A stretch of 64,000 bases of DNA, taken from an uncultured Bacteroidia bacterium. Its GTDB lineage: Bacteria; Bacteroidota; Bacteroidia; Bacteroidales; ML635J-15. The position numbers were made by a program, and so were the translations under genes. Below, in pieces: positions 26,593 to 35,181 of this stretch (positions are counted from its first letter, which is position 1; every line of letters begins with the position of its first letter). The DNA is taken from positions 24,122-88,121 of the forward strand of contig CACYQN010000015.1 in the NCBI GenBank assembly GCA_902776565.1. The letters are read 5' to 3'. The notes under the pieces were generated by a model. The model saw only the letters and a program-made list of their open reading frames with translations. It was not told the DNA's origin and did not search any database.

Positions 26593-27285
26593 ATGTCAAA
26601 CGAATCGACTTTGTACAATATTGGTTTTGAAGAAGCTATCGGCGAAGAATCCGCTGGTCACGAAATGTACAGGAACATTCATGTGTATCTCAACAAGGAC
26701 TATTCCGAGCATTTTGTTTTGCCGTTCTATTTCCTGATGGGACTTCACGACTATCTGTGGAATGCCGATGGCGATAAACTTTTGCTTTCGGCTTGTTCAG
26801 GATTTTTTGAATACGAAGTTGGGTTGCTTCCCGAGGATTACGCAAAATGGACTCCGCTAATTGTTGTTGCCGATATTGCCAACAAGCAGATTCTTAAGGT
26901 TTACGAGGGCAAGGGGAAACTTTGCTGGAACAGCGATGAGACCGACATTTGCACTAAGAAAAGCTTGAAGGAGTATTCGTATGATGAATGGTCGGCAAAG
27001 TACGAGGCTCGCAGGGAAGAGGTGGAGAAACTCGTGTATAAAATGGAGCACGAATACACAAGGAGTTTTTTCACTAGTCATCATTTAATGGGTCAGCGGC
27101 ATATTTTGGGTGATGTTATCGATGAAGCGACTGAGGAAAAGGTGAGAAGCCAATTCTCCGAAGAAGAAATAGGTTCAGAAGAGTATGAGGAAAAACTGAA
27201 GTCGGCACAGTGGAAGCATTACATTATTGTACTTGTGGTGTTGGGGGCGTTAATGCTCTTATTGTGGCTGATTAAAGGTCATTGA
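26593..27285 (+). CDS. Hypothetical tail-anchored membrane protein
   Basis: The 230-residue protein is a soluble acidic domain of about 200 residues followed by one C-terminal membrane helix (HYIIVLVVLGALMLLLWLI) and three polar residues. There is no signal peptide, so the main part should face the cytoplasm. Segments such as PFYFLMGLHDYLWN and LIVVADIANKQILKVYEGKGK give no family I know. A 102-base gap with a palindrome and AAACATTCAAAC words precedes it. The function is unknown. Confidence 0.55.
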   Translation: MSNESTLYNIGFEEAIGEESAGHEMYRNIHVYLNKDYSEHFVLPFYFLMGLHDYLWNADGDKLLLSACSGFFEYEVGLLPEDYAKWTPLIVVADIANKQILKVYEGKGKLCWNSDETDICTKKSLKEYSYDEWSAKYEARREEVEKLVYKMEHEYTRSFFTSHHLMGQRHILGDVIDEATEEKVRSQFSEEEIGSEEYEEKLKSAQWKHYIIVLVVLGALMLLLWLIKGH

Positions 27286-27550
27286 AAAAATTAATAGAAT
27301 AATCGCTAAAAATAAAAAAAAGCACGTCATTTACTTGCTTCGCTGCGTGAGCTAAAGGTACGGAAGCTAGTCGTAACACGCGATACGGAACGGAGAGCAT
27401 CGTGAAGACTGCTATCCGTAACGTTGCTTGCAACCTCGCGAAGCCTGCGAGCAATCTCCTATAGTATTATTATTCAAGGAGATTTCGCATAAACGAACTC
27501 ACAAGGCTCGTACCTGCGCCTATTCGTTCTGTCTTGCAGCGGAATGACGG
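27286..27550. repeat. Intergenic region with dispersed repeat family 2
   Basis: No gene is seen. The segment 27478-27549 (GGAGATTTCGCATAAACG onward, ending in GGAATGACGG) matches 56990-57059. A second segment at 27380-27459 carries GATACGGAACGGAGAG and ends in AATCTCC, again like parts of the 57-kb copy. Two elements may lie side by side here, separated by an AT-rich 18 bases. Confidence 0.65.
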
Positions 27551-27585
27551 TTCCTTTTATTGCGGTTAGTAATAAATTTTAGTGT

Positions 27586-27593
27586 TATTTTTG
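27586..27593 (+). promoter_or_regulatory. -7 box of the AlbA_2 gene
   Basis: TATTTTTG lies 20 bases before the ATG at 27614, which argues against the longer frame starting at 27560. Confidence 0.6.
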
Positions 27594-27613
27594 CAGTGCT
27601 AAATTTTTTTAGT

Positions 27614-28267
27614 ATGGATTCACAACGTAACGAACTGCTTGAACGTATTGCCGAAGGCGAGGGCTTGCATCTCGACTTCAAGCATTGCATAAGCGATTCG
27701 GGCAAAATTGCCCGTTCTCTTGCTGCGTATGCCAACACCGACGGCGGTTCACTGCTAATTGGTGTGCGCGACAATGGCTCGATTGCTGGCGTAAGTTCCG
27801 AGGAGGAATGCTATATGATTGAGACTGCTGCAATGCTATATACTTATCCTGTAGTGGAATACACGACAATCAGCCATCGGGTAGAGGGGAAGACCGTGCT
27901 CGAGGTGGCGGTCGAAAAAAGCGACAAGCTTCCGCATTATGCTCCCAATGTGCGTGGCGATATGGTGGCTTTTGTCCGTTGTGCCGACAAGAATGTGCTT
28001 GCTCCGCCCGAACTTGTCCGCTACTGGCGGCAGACGAAGAGCTTTGTGCCGTCGGAATTGTACTACGACGATGTTATGAAACTGATTGTCGATGAGATAC
28101 GCATCAACGGATTTGTAACCAAGGAATTTATCGTGCATTTCACTGGAATGCCTGTGCGCAAGGTCGAGGATGTGCTTGTAAACCTGATGCTTATGCGTGT
28201 GGTGGAGATTGATATGGACGAAAAGTCTGTGCATTTTGTTTTTACCGAGGAATATAAAAATCAATAG
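27614..28267 (+). CDS. AlbA_2 (Schlafen-like) domain protein, putative transcriptional regulator
   Basis: The 217-residue protein shows the AlbA_2 core: EGEGLHLDFKH (the E-x-x-x-D-F-K segment), then ARSLAAYANTDGGSLLIGVRDNGSIAGV. This family binds nucleotides or nucleic acid and is often joined to a winged helix. The last 70 residues (VMKLIVDEIRINGFVTKEFI, then VRKVEDVLVNLMLMRVVEID) look like such a helix-turn-helix. It is followed after 3 bases by the M64 peptidase gene, suggesting one transcript. A regulatory role is inferred from the family. Confidence 0.8.
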   Translation: MDSQRNELLERIAEGEGLHLDFKHCISDSGKIARSLAAYANTDGGSLLIGVRDNGSIAGVSSEEECYMIETAAMLYTYPVVEYTTISHRVEGKTVLEVAVEKSDKLPHYAPNVRGDMVAFVRCADKNVLAPPELVRYWRQTKSFVPSELYYDDVMKLIVDEIRINGFVTKEFIVHFTGMPVRKVEDVLVNLMLMRVVEIDMDEKSVHFVFTEEYKNQ

Positions 28268-28270
28268 GAT

Positions 28271-29542
28271 ATGAAAAATTTACTGACAATTTTGCTTTCG
28301 CTTGTTTCTGTGGCTGTTTTTGCGCAGTTCGACAAGTATTTCGAGAATAGGACTATGCGTGTTGATTATTATCACGCTGGCGACAGCAAAAACGACTACT
28401 ATTATATCGATGAGGTCATTGCCGAGCCATATTGGGGCGGTTCTTTGGTTAACCTTATTGACGATACTAACTTTGGCAAGTATCTGGTAAAGGTTCTCGA
28501 CAAGGCTTCGGGAACGTTGATTTACAGCCGTTCATATTCGACGCTTTTCGGTGAGTGGCAGACTGTTGACGAGGCTCGCACTGTGCAGAAAAGTTTCTCG
28601 GAGTCGGTTGTGTTCCCGTATCCTAAGGCTGCGGTTACGGTTGTGTTCTGCACAAAGGCTTTCGAGACTGGAAAATATGTCGAGAAGTACCGCTACGACA
28701 TAAATCCTGACGATGTTTGCCTCATTAAACACGATAACCGCCATAAATATCCTGTGTATGAGGTTCTCAAGGGCGGCGATGCCAACCGCAAGGTTGATAT
28801 TGTGATTGTTCCCGACGGCTATACGGCTGCGCAAATGTCACAATTCAAGAAGGACTGCGAGAAGTTCAAGAACGAATTTTTCAAGTATGAGCCATACACT
28901 TCGCACAAGGATGACTTTAATATTCACGCAGTTCTTGCACCCTCGCAGGAGTCGGGCGTTGACGAACCTTGCAAGGGAATATGGAAGAATACCATTGTCA
29001 GTTGTTCGTATTGGTCGCTCGGCAGCGAACGCTACCTTATGACCACCGACAACAAGACTTTGCGCGATGTGGCCGCCAATGCACCTTACGACCAGATTTA
29101 CATTCTTGTAAACAGCACAAAATATGGCGGTGGCGGAATCTTCAACTGGTATTGCACTGGTGTGAATTCCAACAAGATGGCTGGTAAAATTATTGTTCAC
29201 GAGTTCGGACACGGCTTTGCAGGGCTTGGCGACGAATATGTAGGCGGTTCGGAGTACAACGATTTCTACAATTTGAAGTTGGAGCCAGCCGACCCTAACG
29301 TTACGACTCTGGTCGATTTCGCCTCGAAATGGAAGGATATGGTGGAGCAGGGGACGCCCGTTCCAACGCCGGCAACCTCGGAATACAATGACAAGGTTGG
29401 TGTTTATGAAGGTGCCGGTTATCTGCGAAAAGGTTTATATCGTCCTATGCAGGATTGCCTTATGAACCATTTCGGTTGCGATGCGTTCTGTCCAGTGTGC
29501 CAGCGGGCAATCGTGAAGATGATAGAATTTTATTGCAAGTAG
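28271..29542 (+). CDS. M64 family (IgA peptidase-like) zinc metallopeptidase, secreted
   Basis: The 423-residue protein has a signal peptide (residues 1-18, ending in VFAQ), an N-terminal beta domain (about 25-150, corresponding to the M64 N-terminal domain) and the peptidase domain. The domain opens with VDIVIVPDGYTAAQM and contains the zinc motif HEFGHGFAGLGDEY. The C-terminal CLMNHFGCDAFCPVCQRAIV supplies cysteines. The family is named for the IgA1 protease of Clostridium ramosum; Bacteroidetes carry many members whose targets are unknown. It is probably co-transcribed with the AlbA_2 gene. Confidence 0.9.
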   Translation: MKNLLTILLSLVSVAVFAQFDKYFENRTMRVDYYHAGDSKNDYYYIDEVIAEPYWGGSLVNLIDDTNFGKYLVKVLDKASGTLIYSRSYSTLFGEWQTVDEARTVQKSFSESVVFPYPKAAVTVVFCTKAFETGKYVEKYRYDINPDDVCLIKHDNRHKYPVYEVLKGGDANRKVDIVIVPDGYTAAQMSQFKKDCEKFKNEFFKYEPYTSHKDDFNIHAVLAPSQESGVDEPCKGIWKNTIVSCSYWSLGSERYLMTTDNKTLRDVAANAPYDQIYILVNSTKYGGGGIFNWYCTGVNSNKMAGKIIVHEFGHGFAGLGDEYVGGSEYNDFYNLKLEPADPNVTTLVDFASKWKDMVEQGTPVPTPATSEYNDKVGVYEGAGYLRKGLYRPMQDCLMNHFGCDAFCPVCQRAIVKMIEFYCK

Positions 29543-29604
29543 TGGAGTAAAATCTTGTGTCGTATGATGGTTGTTAGAAACGTTTTTTGACGTGGAAAAC
29601 AAAT

Positions 29605-29636
29605 ATTGTTTAGAATAAAAGAAATATGTATTTTTG
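29605..29636 (+). promoter_or_regulatory. Promoter of the AAA-ATPase/nuclease gene
   Basis: TTG at 29606-29608 and TATTTTTG at 29629-29636 are 20 bases apart. The -7 box lies 28 bases before the ATG. Confidence 0.7.
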
Positions 29637-29664
29637 CAAATATAATTCACGATAAATCTGCACA

Positions 29665-31230
29665 ATGGAACAGTTGAAGAACCTGCCGATAGGCATACAG
29701 GATTTTGAAAGTCTAATATTAGATAACTACTTGTATGTTGACAAGACCGCAATTATGTACCAGCTTGTAAGCACTGGTAGGTATTACTTTCTGTCGCGTC
29801 CGCGCAGGTTCGGCAAAAGCCTGTTCCTTTCGACATTGAAGGCTTATTTCCTTGGCAAGAAGGAGCTGTTCAGAGGGTTGGCAGTAGAAAATCTAGAAAA
29901 GGAATGGGTTGAATATCCAGTGTTGCACTTGGACTTGAATACGGCAAACTATATTGATAGGAATGCGCTTGTGAATCGCTTGTCGTCAACATTAAACCAA
30001 TGGGAAGACAAATATGGCAGCGATGCACGTGACATTGACTTGGGAACACGTTTCGAGGGAATCATTCGTCGCGCATACGAAAAGACTGGTAGGCGTGTTG
30101 TCATTCTTGTTGATGAGTATGACAAGCCAATGCTTCATGCAATCGGCAACGAGGAGCTGCAGAATGAATACCGCTCTATGCTTAAGGGATTCTATGGAGT
30201 ACTTAAAAGTATGGACAGCTATATCCGATTCGCTTTTCTAACTGGTGTTACAAAGTTTAGCAAGGTAAGTATCTTTAGTGACCTTAACAACTTGAACGAC
30301 ATTTCGTTGGGTGACGACTATTCCTCAATTTGTGGTATTAGCGAGGAGGAACTGCACAGGGTGTTCCAACTGCATGTTGAGCGTCTGGCGGAATATCAGA
30401 AAATGACTGTTGACGAGGCCTATGCCGAACTGAAAAAGCGTTACGACGGCTATCATTTTTCAAAGAACAGTTGTGGAATGTATAATCCGTTTAGCGTGCT
30501 TAATGCATTGTATAAGAGAGATTTCGGAAGCTATTGGTTTGAGACTGGCACACCGACTTTCCTCGTAAAATTGCTGAAGGAACGCGACTACAACCTAGAA
30601 CGGATGGCAAACGAAGAAGTTGATGCCGATACTCTCAATGCTATCGACTCAATGTCAAACAATCCTATTCCTGTAATTTTCCAAAGTGGTTACTTGACAA
30701 TCAAGAGTTTCGATTCTGAATTCGATATGTACAGATTGGGATTTCCAAACGAAGAGGTGAGAGAAGGTTTTGTCAAATATCTTATGCCATATTATACATC
30801 TATACAAACAGGCAAGACTGCTTTCCAGATTATGAACTTCGTGAAGGAAGTCCGCGGAGGTCGCATTGATGACTTTATGGCAAGGCTTAAAAGTTTCTTC
30901 GCTGACACTCCATACGAACTTGTAAAGGATTTGGAGAACCACTATCAGAATGTAATGTACATCGTCAGCACTTTGTGTGGATTATACACGAAAGCAGAAT
31001 ACCACACTTCAGAAGGTAGTATTGATATGACGATTGAAACCGCCGACTATGTCTATTTATTTGAATTCAAGTTTGAAAAATCGGCAGAGGAAGCCTTGAA
31101 ACAAATTGCCGACAAGCACTATGCCGAACCATTTGTTGCAAGTGGCAAGAAGATTTTCTGCATAGGTGCAAACTTCAGCAGCAATATAAGGAATATAGAC
31201 AGATACGAGGTGGTGGAGTATAAAATATAG
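29665..31230 (+). CDS. AAA-ATPase fused to a PD-(D/E)XK nuclease domain
   Basis: The 521-residue protein belongs to a family that is expanded in Bacteroidetes. The N-terminal AAA-ATPase-like part opens with LPIGIQDFESLI and carries the P-loop RPRRFGKSLFLST; VVILVDEYDKPM is the Walker B. The C-terminal part is the PD-(D/E)XK nuclease-like domain, with SIDMTIETADYVYLFEFKF holding the Asp and the E-x-K. The role is not established; such proteins are suspected to be mobile or defence-related. It has its own promoter and stands alone. Confidence 0.88.
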   Translation: MEQLKNLPIGIQDFESLILDNYLYVDKTAIMYQLVSTGRYYFLSRPRRFGKSLFLSTLKAYFLGKKELFRGLAVENLEKEWVEYPVLHLDLNTANYIDRNALVNRLSSTLNQWEDKYGSDARDIDLGTRFEGIIRRAYEKTGRRVVILVDEYDKPMLHAIGNEELQNEYRSMLKGFYGVLKSMDSYIRFAFLTGVTKFSKVSIFSDLNNLNDISLGDDYSSICGISEEELHRVFQLHVERLAEYQKMTVDEAYAELKKRYDGYHFSKNSCGMYNPFSVLNALYKRDFGSYWFETGTPTFLVKLLKERDYNLERMANEEVDADTLNAIDSMSNNPIPVIFQSGYLTIKSFDSEFDMYRLGFPNEEVREGFVKYLMPYYTSIQTGKTAFQIMNFVKEVRGGRIDDFMARLKSFFADTPYELVKDLENHYQNVMYIVSTLCGLYTKAEYHTSEGSIDMTIETADYVYLFEFKFEKSAEEALKQIADKHYAEPFVASGKKIFCIGANFSSNIRNIDRYEVVEYKI

Positions 31231-31322
31231 CAAAAGGATACATGTCTTGTCCGAATCTATGAAACATACAAAGGTTCACATAGCCTCGCTCCCTCAGACT
31301 GGTCTTATGCAATCTTTCTGCC

Positions 31323-31799
31323 CTAAATCATTTCCTCAATGTCCTTCTCAATCTTATGAGGTGCTTTGGTCGGTGGATAGCGTTTGATTTTTGTGCCATC
31401 GCGTGAGATGAGGAACTTGGTGAAATTCCATTTTATCTTTTTGCCTAGGAATCCCCTTGTTTCACTAGTAAGGTATTTGAAGATAGGGTGGGCGTTCTCG
31501 CCGTTGACATCAATTTTTTTCATCATCTGGAATGTCACGCCGTAGTTGAGCTGGCAGAAACTTGAAATTTCGCTGTCGGTACCTGGGTCCTGATGAGCAA
31601 ACTGGTTGCACGGAAATCCGATGACTACAAGCCCTTTGTCCTTGTATTTCTGGTTTAGTTCTTCCAATCCTGCGAATTGTGGCGTAAAACCGCATTTGCT
31701 TGCTGTGTTGACAATCAGCAATACCTTGCCTCTGAATTGGGAAAAATCGAGCACTTGTCCGTTGCTCATTATGGCCTTGTAGTCGTATATTCGTGACAT
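31323..31799 (-). CDS. Glutathione peroxidase (Cys type, BsaA/thioredoxin-dependent)
   Basis: The 158-residue protein has the family motifs NTASKCGFTPQFAGLE (the Cys replaces selenocysteine), VVIGFPCNQFAHQDPGT and the WNFTKFLISRDG segment. It reduces hydroperoxides, in bacteria usually with thioredoxin. I start at 31799 (MSRIYDYK). The open frame runs further upstream to 32102, but that part is repeat DNA and lies before the -7 box. An alternative ATG at 31805 would leave only a few bases of leader. Confidence 0.92.
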   Translation of the reverse strand: MSRIYDYKAIMSNGQVLDFSQFRGKVLLIVNTASKCGFTPQFAGLEELNQKYKDKGLVVIGFPCNQFAHQDPGTDSEISSFCQLNYGVTFQMMKKIDVNGENAHPIFKYLTSETRGFLGKKIKWNFTKFLISRDGTKIKRYPPTKAPHKIEKDIEEMI

Positions 31800-31816
31800 A
31801 TTCATGATATTTGTGA

Positions 31817-31824
31817 CAAATGTA
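31817..31824 (-). promoter_or_regulatory. -7 box of the glutathione peroxidase gene
   Basis: On the minus strand TACATTTG fits TAnnTTTG and lies 17 bases before the chosen ATG. This placement decides the start. Confidence 0.6.
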
Positions 31825-31850
31825 ATAATTATTGGTGAAAAAAATCGTTT

Positions 31851-32125
31851 TTTGTGAAAATTAGCTGTGACTTCTTCGGAGTCGGTTGTATTTTGTCGGT
31901 TATTAAAATCCGCGTTGTCACAATTTTTTACTTTGTAGATGTTCCCACGCCTCAACATTACAAACGTCTTGCATTTGTTTTGTAATGTCTTCTGCTTATG
32001 GAACATTGTATGCTTACGCGACAAAAATATGCGCCAACGCTCCAAAACTGTATATGTTTTTCTATATATATGCAACCTCTCCGAGGTTGTAGAAGTTCGC
32101 AAAATACAAGCCTACATATTATGTT
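31851..32125 (+). repeat. Dispersed repeat family 1, copy B (longest)
   Basis: The left 95 bases match copy A at 17181. The right part (about 32020-32125) matches the complement of 51275-51370, sharing AAAAATATGCGCCAACGCT and a TTTTTCTATATATATGCAACC segment. It contains the palindrome CAACCTCTCCGAGGTTG at 32073-32089. Confidence 0.75.
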
Positions 32126-32198
32126 GGTATGTAATGTGTTGATACAATGTATTTTGTGAGAGTTATATGGATTTTTTTGACACCAATAATCTCTAATA

Positions 32199-32262
32199 GA
32201 CCTCGGAGAGGTCAAATAGTTATAGAAAGATTAAGCATCATAAGACCGACCTCAGAGAGGTC
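32199..32262. repeat. Two further ACCTCNGAGAGGT palindromes
   Basis: GACCTCGGAGAGGTC (32199-32213) and GACCTCAGAGAGGTC (32248-32262) are 34 bases apart and belong with the palindromes at 32073 and 51299. Nothing else is seen in 31825-32298. Confidence 0.7.
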
Positions 32263-32298
32263 GTATATGATATATTGGATTGATAATAATTATAAATA

Positions 32299-32330
32299 AA
32301 AAAGAGAAGCCTAAGCTTCTCTTTTTTATT
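32299..32330. terminator. Terminator of the 32348 lipoprotein gene, bidirectional
   Basis: Twelve-base stem AAAAAGAGAAGC/GCTTCTCTTTTT (32299-32310 and 32315-32326) with a four-base loop and A/T runs on both sides. Confidence 0.85.
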
Positions 32331-32347
32331 TTATTCATTCTAAACCA

Positions 32348-33007
32348 TTATTGTTCCCATCCATCGTATGCACTATAACTGCTGCCCGATGAAGAAACTA
32401 TGCTTCCTGCCAATGGGAACTTTTTGTCGTTTTTCGTTTTGGAGTTATGATAGCGATCTAAATCAACAGACATAACATCCTTTATTCCGTTTCCTTCAAT
32501 CTCAATATTGTCACCGTTAACTTCTCGGATTAATTTGTATTTTGAGCTTGAATATTTGTCCTGGCGGTAGGTTATTGTTCCCGTTATAGTATACCCATTA
32601 GAATCGTTATTGTATATTTCACTATACATTTCCGATTCATCAGCTATAACATAGTTGTCAAATGTAATGGTTAGACGGCTATCGGTTTGTACTGTGTTCA
32701 TGTACGAGCCAGTATAACTGGAAACTGTGCCATTTACTGTAGCTTGACCTGATAATGGTGAATATACAGGAGTATTATTGAAAGTACCTGTAGATAGTTG
32801 ATTATCGATGTCGTTTAGTGCAAACCATAGATAGCGTGCAATTTGTGCAGCTTGTTCGTCAGAAGAAATGTATTTTTCTTTTTTAGAATTGCCGTCTTTG
32901 CCCGATCTTCCGCTTTCACCGTCGTCATCCTTTTGGCATGCAGTAAAGCACAACGAAACCATTGCGCCAATCATTAGGAAATAGAATAACTTATTTATTG
33001 CTCTCAT
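32348..33007 (-). CDS. Hypothetical lipoprotein, probably surface-exposed
   Basis: The 219-residue protein has a signal peptide and lipobox CFTAC, with the lipid Cys at residue 24 followed by QKDDDGE. This acidic stretch resembles the export signal for surface lipoproteins in Bacteroidetes. A Gly/Ser/Lys-rich linker (about 30-45) leads into a beta domain with SRLTITFDNYVIADE and YTITGTITYRQDKY. No family is recognised. It is 15 bases downstream of gap but has its own terminator; it may ride on the gap transcript. Confidence 0.62.
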   Translation of the reverse strand: MRAINKLFYFLMIGAMVSLCFTACQKDDDGESGRSGKDGNSKKEKYISSDEQAAQIARYLWFALNDIDNQLSTGTFNNTPVYSPLSGQATVNGTVSSYTGSYMNTVQTDSRLTITFDNYVIADESEMYSEIYNNDSNGYTITGTITYRQDKYSSSKYKLIREVNGDNIEIEGNGIKDVMSVDLDRYHNSKTKNDKKFPLAGSIVSSSGSSYSAYDGWEQ

Positions 33008-33022
33008 ATTCTTTTTTTAGAT

Positions 33023-34030
33023 TTAGAATTTCAACTTTTCGATGAGTTCAGCAACGCGGTTTGAATAACCCCATTCGTTGTCGTACCAAGTCAAGGTCTT
33101 CAGCAAGCGGCCCTTGAGCATCGTTGACTGAGCATCGAAGATTGACGAATGTGAGTTGTGAACGATGTCGATTGATACGAGTGGTTCTTCCGAGTATTCG
33201 ATGATACCCTTCATAGGACCTTCAGCAGCCTTCTTTATTGCTGCGTTAACTTCTTCGATAGTAACGTCCTTCTTCAACAAGCAAACCAAGTCAACCGATG
33301 AACCTGTTGGGGTTGGTACGCGAACTGCCATACCGTCGAGTTTGCCATTGAGAGCTGGGAGAACCTTACCAACAGCCTTAGCAGCACCAGTAGTGGTAGG
33401 AATCTGAGAAACAGCGCACGAACGAGCTCTTCTGAGGTCTTTGTGTGGACCGTCGAGAACAATCTGGTCGTTGGTGTACGAGTGGATTGTAGTCATAAGA
33501 CCGTATTCGATGCCGAAGTTGTCGTTGAGAACCTTTGCGATAGGAGCGAGGCAGTTGGTTGTGCAGGAAGCGTTCGATACGCACTGTACGTCCTTAGTGA
33601 TAACTTCTTCGTTAACACCGAGAACAACCATTGCATCGATGTCGTCCTTTGCAGGAACGGTAAGGATAACCTTCTTTGCACCGTTCTTCAGGTGGTCGCG
33701 GTAACCGCCCTTAGGACTTTCCTTGCTGGTGAAAAGACCAGTCGATTCGATAACTACGTCTGGAGTTTCCGGCCATGGAATGTTGGCTGGATTTCTTTCA
33801 GCACTAACCTTGATTTCCTTGCCGTTTACGATGATAGCGCTGTCGTTGTAGGAAACTTCCTTGTCGAACTTGCCCTGAGTTGAATCGTACTTCAGCAGGT
33901 GTGCCAATGTCTTGGTATCAGTAAGGTCGTTGATACCGATAATTTCTATATTGTCGCGTCCGAATGCAATCTTGAAAACATTGCGGCCGATGCGACCAAA
34001 ACCGTTAATAGCAACTTTAATTTTAGCCAT
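33023..34030 (-). CDS. gap: Glyceraldehyde-3-phosphate dehydrogenase
   Basis: The 335-residue protein opens with KVAINGFGRIGRNVFK (NAD-binding) and has the catalytic Cys in SNASCTTNCLAP. SYTNDQ, RRARSCAVSQIPTTTGAAK and SWYDNEWGYSNR-like WYDNEWGYSNRV near the end are also present. It oxidises glyceraldehyde 3-phosphate in glycolysis. I start at 34030: the 64 codons that are open upstream reach into ilvE sequence, and the promoter lies inside them. Confidence 0.97.
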   Translation of the reverse strand: MAKIKVAINGFGRIGRNVFKIAFGRDNIEIIGINDLTDTKTLAHLLKYDSTQGKFDKEVSYNDSAIIVNGKEIKVSAERNPANIPWPETPDVVIESTGLFTSKESPKGGYRDHLKNGAKKVILTVPAKDDIDAMVVLGVNEEVITKDVQCVSNASCTTNCLAPIAKVLNDNFGIEYGLMTTIHSYTNDQIVLDGPHKDLRRARSCAVSQIPTTTGAAKAVGKVLPALNGKLDGMAVRVPTPTGSSVDLVCLLKKDVTIEEVNAAIKKAAEGPMKGIIEYSEEPLVSIDIVHNSHSSIFDAQSTMLKGRLLKTLTWYDNEWGYSNRVAELIEKLKF

Positions 34031-34054
34031 AATATTTATTGTTTTAAATTTCTG

Positions 34055-34062
34055 CAAAGTTA
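34055..34062 (-). promoter_or_regulatory. -7 box of gap
   Basis: On the minus strand TAACTTTG lies 24 bases before the ATG at 34030. Confidence 0.6.
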
Positions 34063-34128
34063 TTAAAAATAAATTACCGATATTCTTTTTTGTTGATATT
34101 TTATAACATAAAAAATCAAAAGAATAAA

Positions 34129-35154
34129 TTAGATGTTTTCTAGTATTGTAATCCATCCGAACGGGTCTGGAATATCGCCGTACTGGATGCCTACAAGAGT
34201 TTCGTACATCTTGGTTGACCACTTGCCTGGCTTGCCGTCGGGGCAGTAAACGTAGTGCTTGTTTTCGTCAATGTCAACGATTTCGCCGATTGGAGAAATT
34301 ACTGCTGCTGTTCCGCAAGCGCCTGCTTCCTCGAAAGTAGGAAGTTCGGCAACGTCAACTGGACGTCTTTCAACCTTCAAGCCAATGTACTTGGCAACCT
34401 CTTCGAGGCTCTTGTTGGTGATTGACGGAAGGATTGATGTTGACTTAGGTGTAATATAGGTGTTGTCCTTGATTGCGAAGAAGTTTGCTGCACCGATTTC
34501 GTCGATGTACTTCTTTTCGCGGCAATCCAAGTACATAGGAGAGCCGTAACCTGCTTCGTGAGCCTTTTCGAGACCACGGAAGCTAGCTGCGTAGTTTCCG
34601 CCGACCTTCATTGTCCCGGTTCCAAGTGGAGCAGCACGGTCCGAATCCCTGATGATAGCAATCTTAACTGGGTTGAAGCCTTCCTTGAAGTAAGGGCCAA
34701 CTGGAGTCACAAAGATGAGGAATGTGTATTCGTCGGCAGGGTGAACACCAACCTTTGCGCCCGAACCGTAGAGCAACGGACGGATATACAACGAAGCGCC
34801 AGTTCCGTATGGAGGAATGAAGTCGGCATTGAGTTCCACAACCTTCTTTACCATATCGAAGAACAGCTTGTCGTCAACCTGAGCCATATAGATGCCGGCT
34901 GCCGAGTCCTTGAGTCGCTTGCAGTTTTCTTCCCAGCGGAACAAACGAACCTTGCCGTCCTTGCCGCGGTAAGCCTTCATACCTTCGAAAGCTTCCTGTC
35001 CGTAGTGCAATGCGGTGGATGCGATGTGGATGTTGATGTATTCCGAATCACTAACTTCGATTTCTCCCCATTTGCCGTTTTTCCAAACGCAACGTACATT
35101 GTAGTTCGTCTTTACGTATCCGAACGGGAGTTTTGACCATTCTAAATTCTGCAT
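34129..35154 (-). CDS. ilvE: Branched-chain amino acid aminotransferase
   Basis: The 341-residue protein belongs to fold-type IV PLP enzymes. The PLP lysine is in GTGTMKVGGNYAAS. HYGQEAFEGMKAYRGKDG, LYIRPLLYGSGAKVGVHPA and EEAGACGTAAVISPIG are characteristic of the longer, BCAT2-like form. It makes leucine, isoleucine and valine from their keto acids. It follows the alkaline phosphatase gene with a 27-base gap. Confidence 0.95.
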   Translation of the reverse strand: MQNLEWSKLPFGYVKTNYNVRCVWKNGKWGEIEVSDSEYINIHIASTALHYGQEAFEGMKAYRGKDGKVRLFRWEENCKRLKDSAAGIYMAQVDDKLFFDMVKKVVELNADFIPPYGTGASLYIRPLLYGSGAKVGVHPADEYTFLIFVTPVGPYFKEGFNPVKIAIIRDSDRAAPLGTGTMKVGGNYAASFRGLEKAHEAGYGSPMYLDCREKKYIDEIGAANFFAIKDNTYITPKSTSILPSITNKSLEEVAKYIGLKVERRPVDVAELPTFEEAGACGTAAVISPIGEIVDIDENKHYVYCPDGKPGKWSTKMYETLVGIQYGDIPDPFGWITILENI

Positions 35155-35181
35155 GTCGAAAAAATTATTTGTTGTTACATA

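Noticed and set aside
29665..31230. AAA-ATPase/PD-(D/E)XK fusion as a novel system
   Set aside because: The family is very common in Bacteroidetes and stands alone here; nothing in the context is new.
31800..32102. N-terminal extension of the glutathione peroxidase by 101 residues
   Set aside because: The extension is translated repeat DNA (copy B of family 1) and contains the gene's own -7 box.
31939..32142. Small frames containing FLYICNLSEV, also near 51243
   Set aside because: They recur because the underlying repeat is copied; there is no ribosome site and no conservation beyond the repeat.
34031..34222. N-terminal extension of GAPDH by 64 residues
   Set aside because: It overlaps the ilvE 3' end and the gap promoter; GAPDH always starts at the NAD-binding strand KVAINGFGR.
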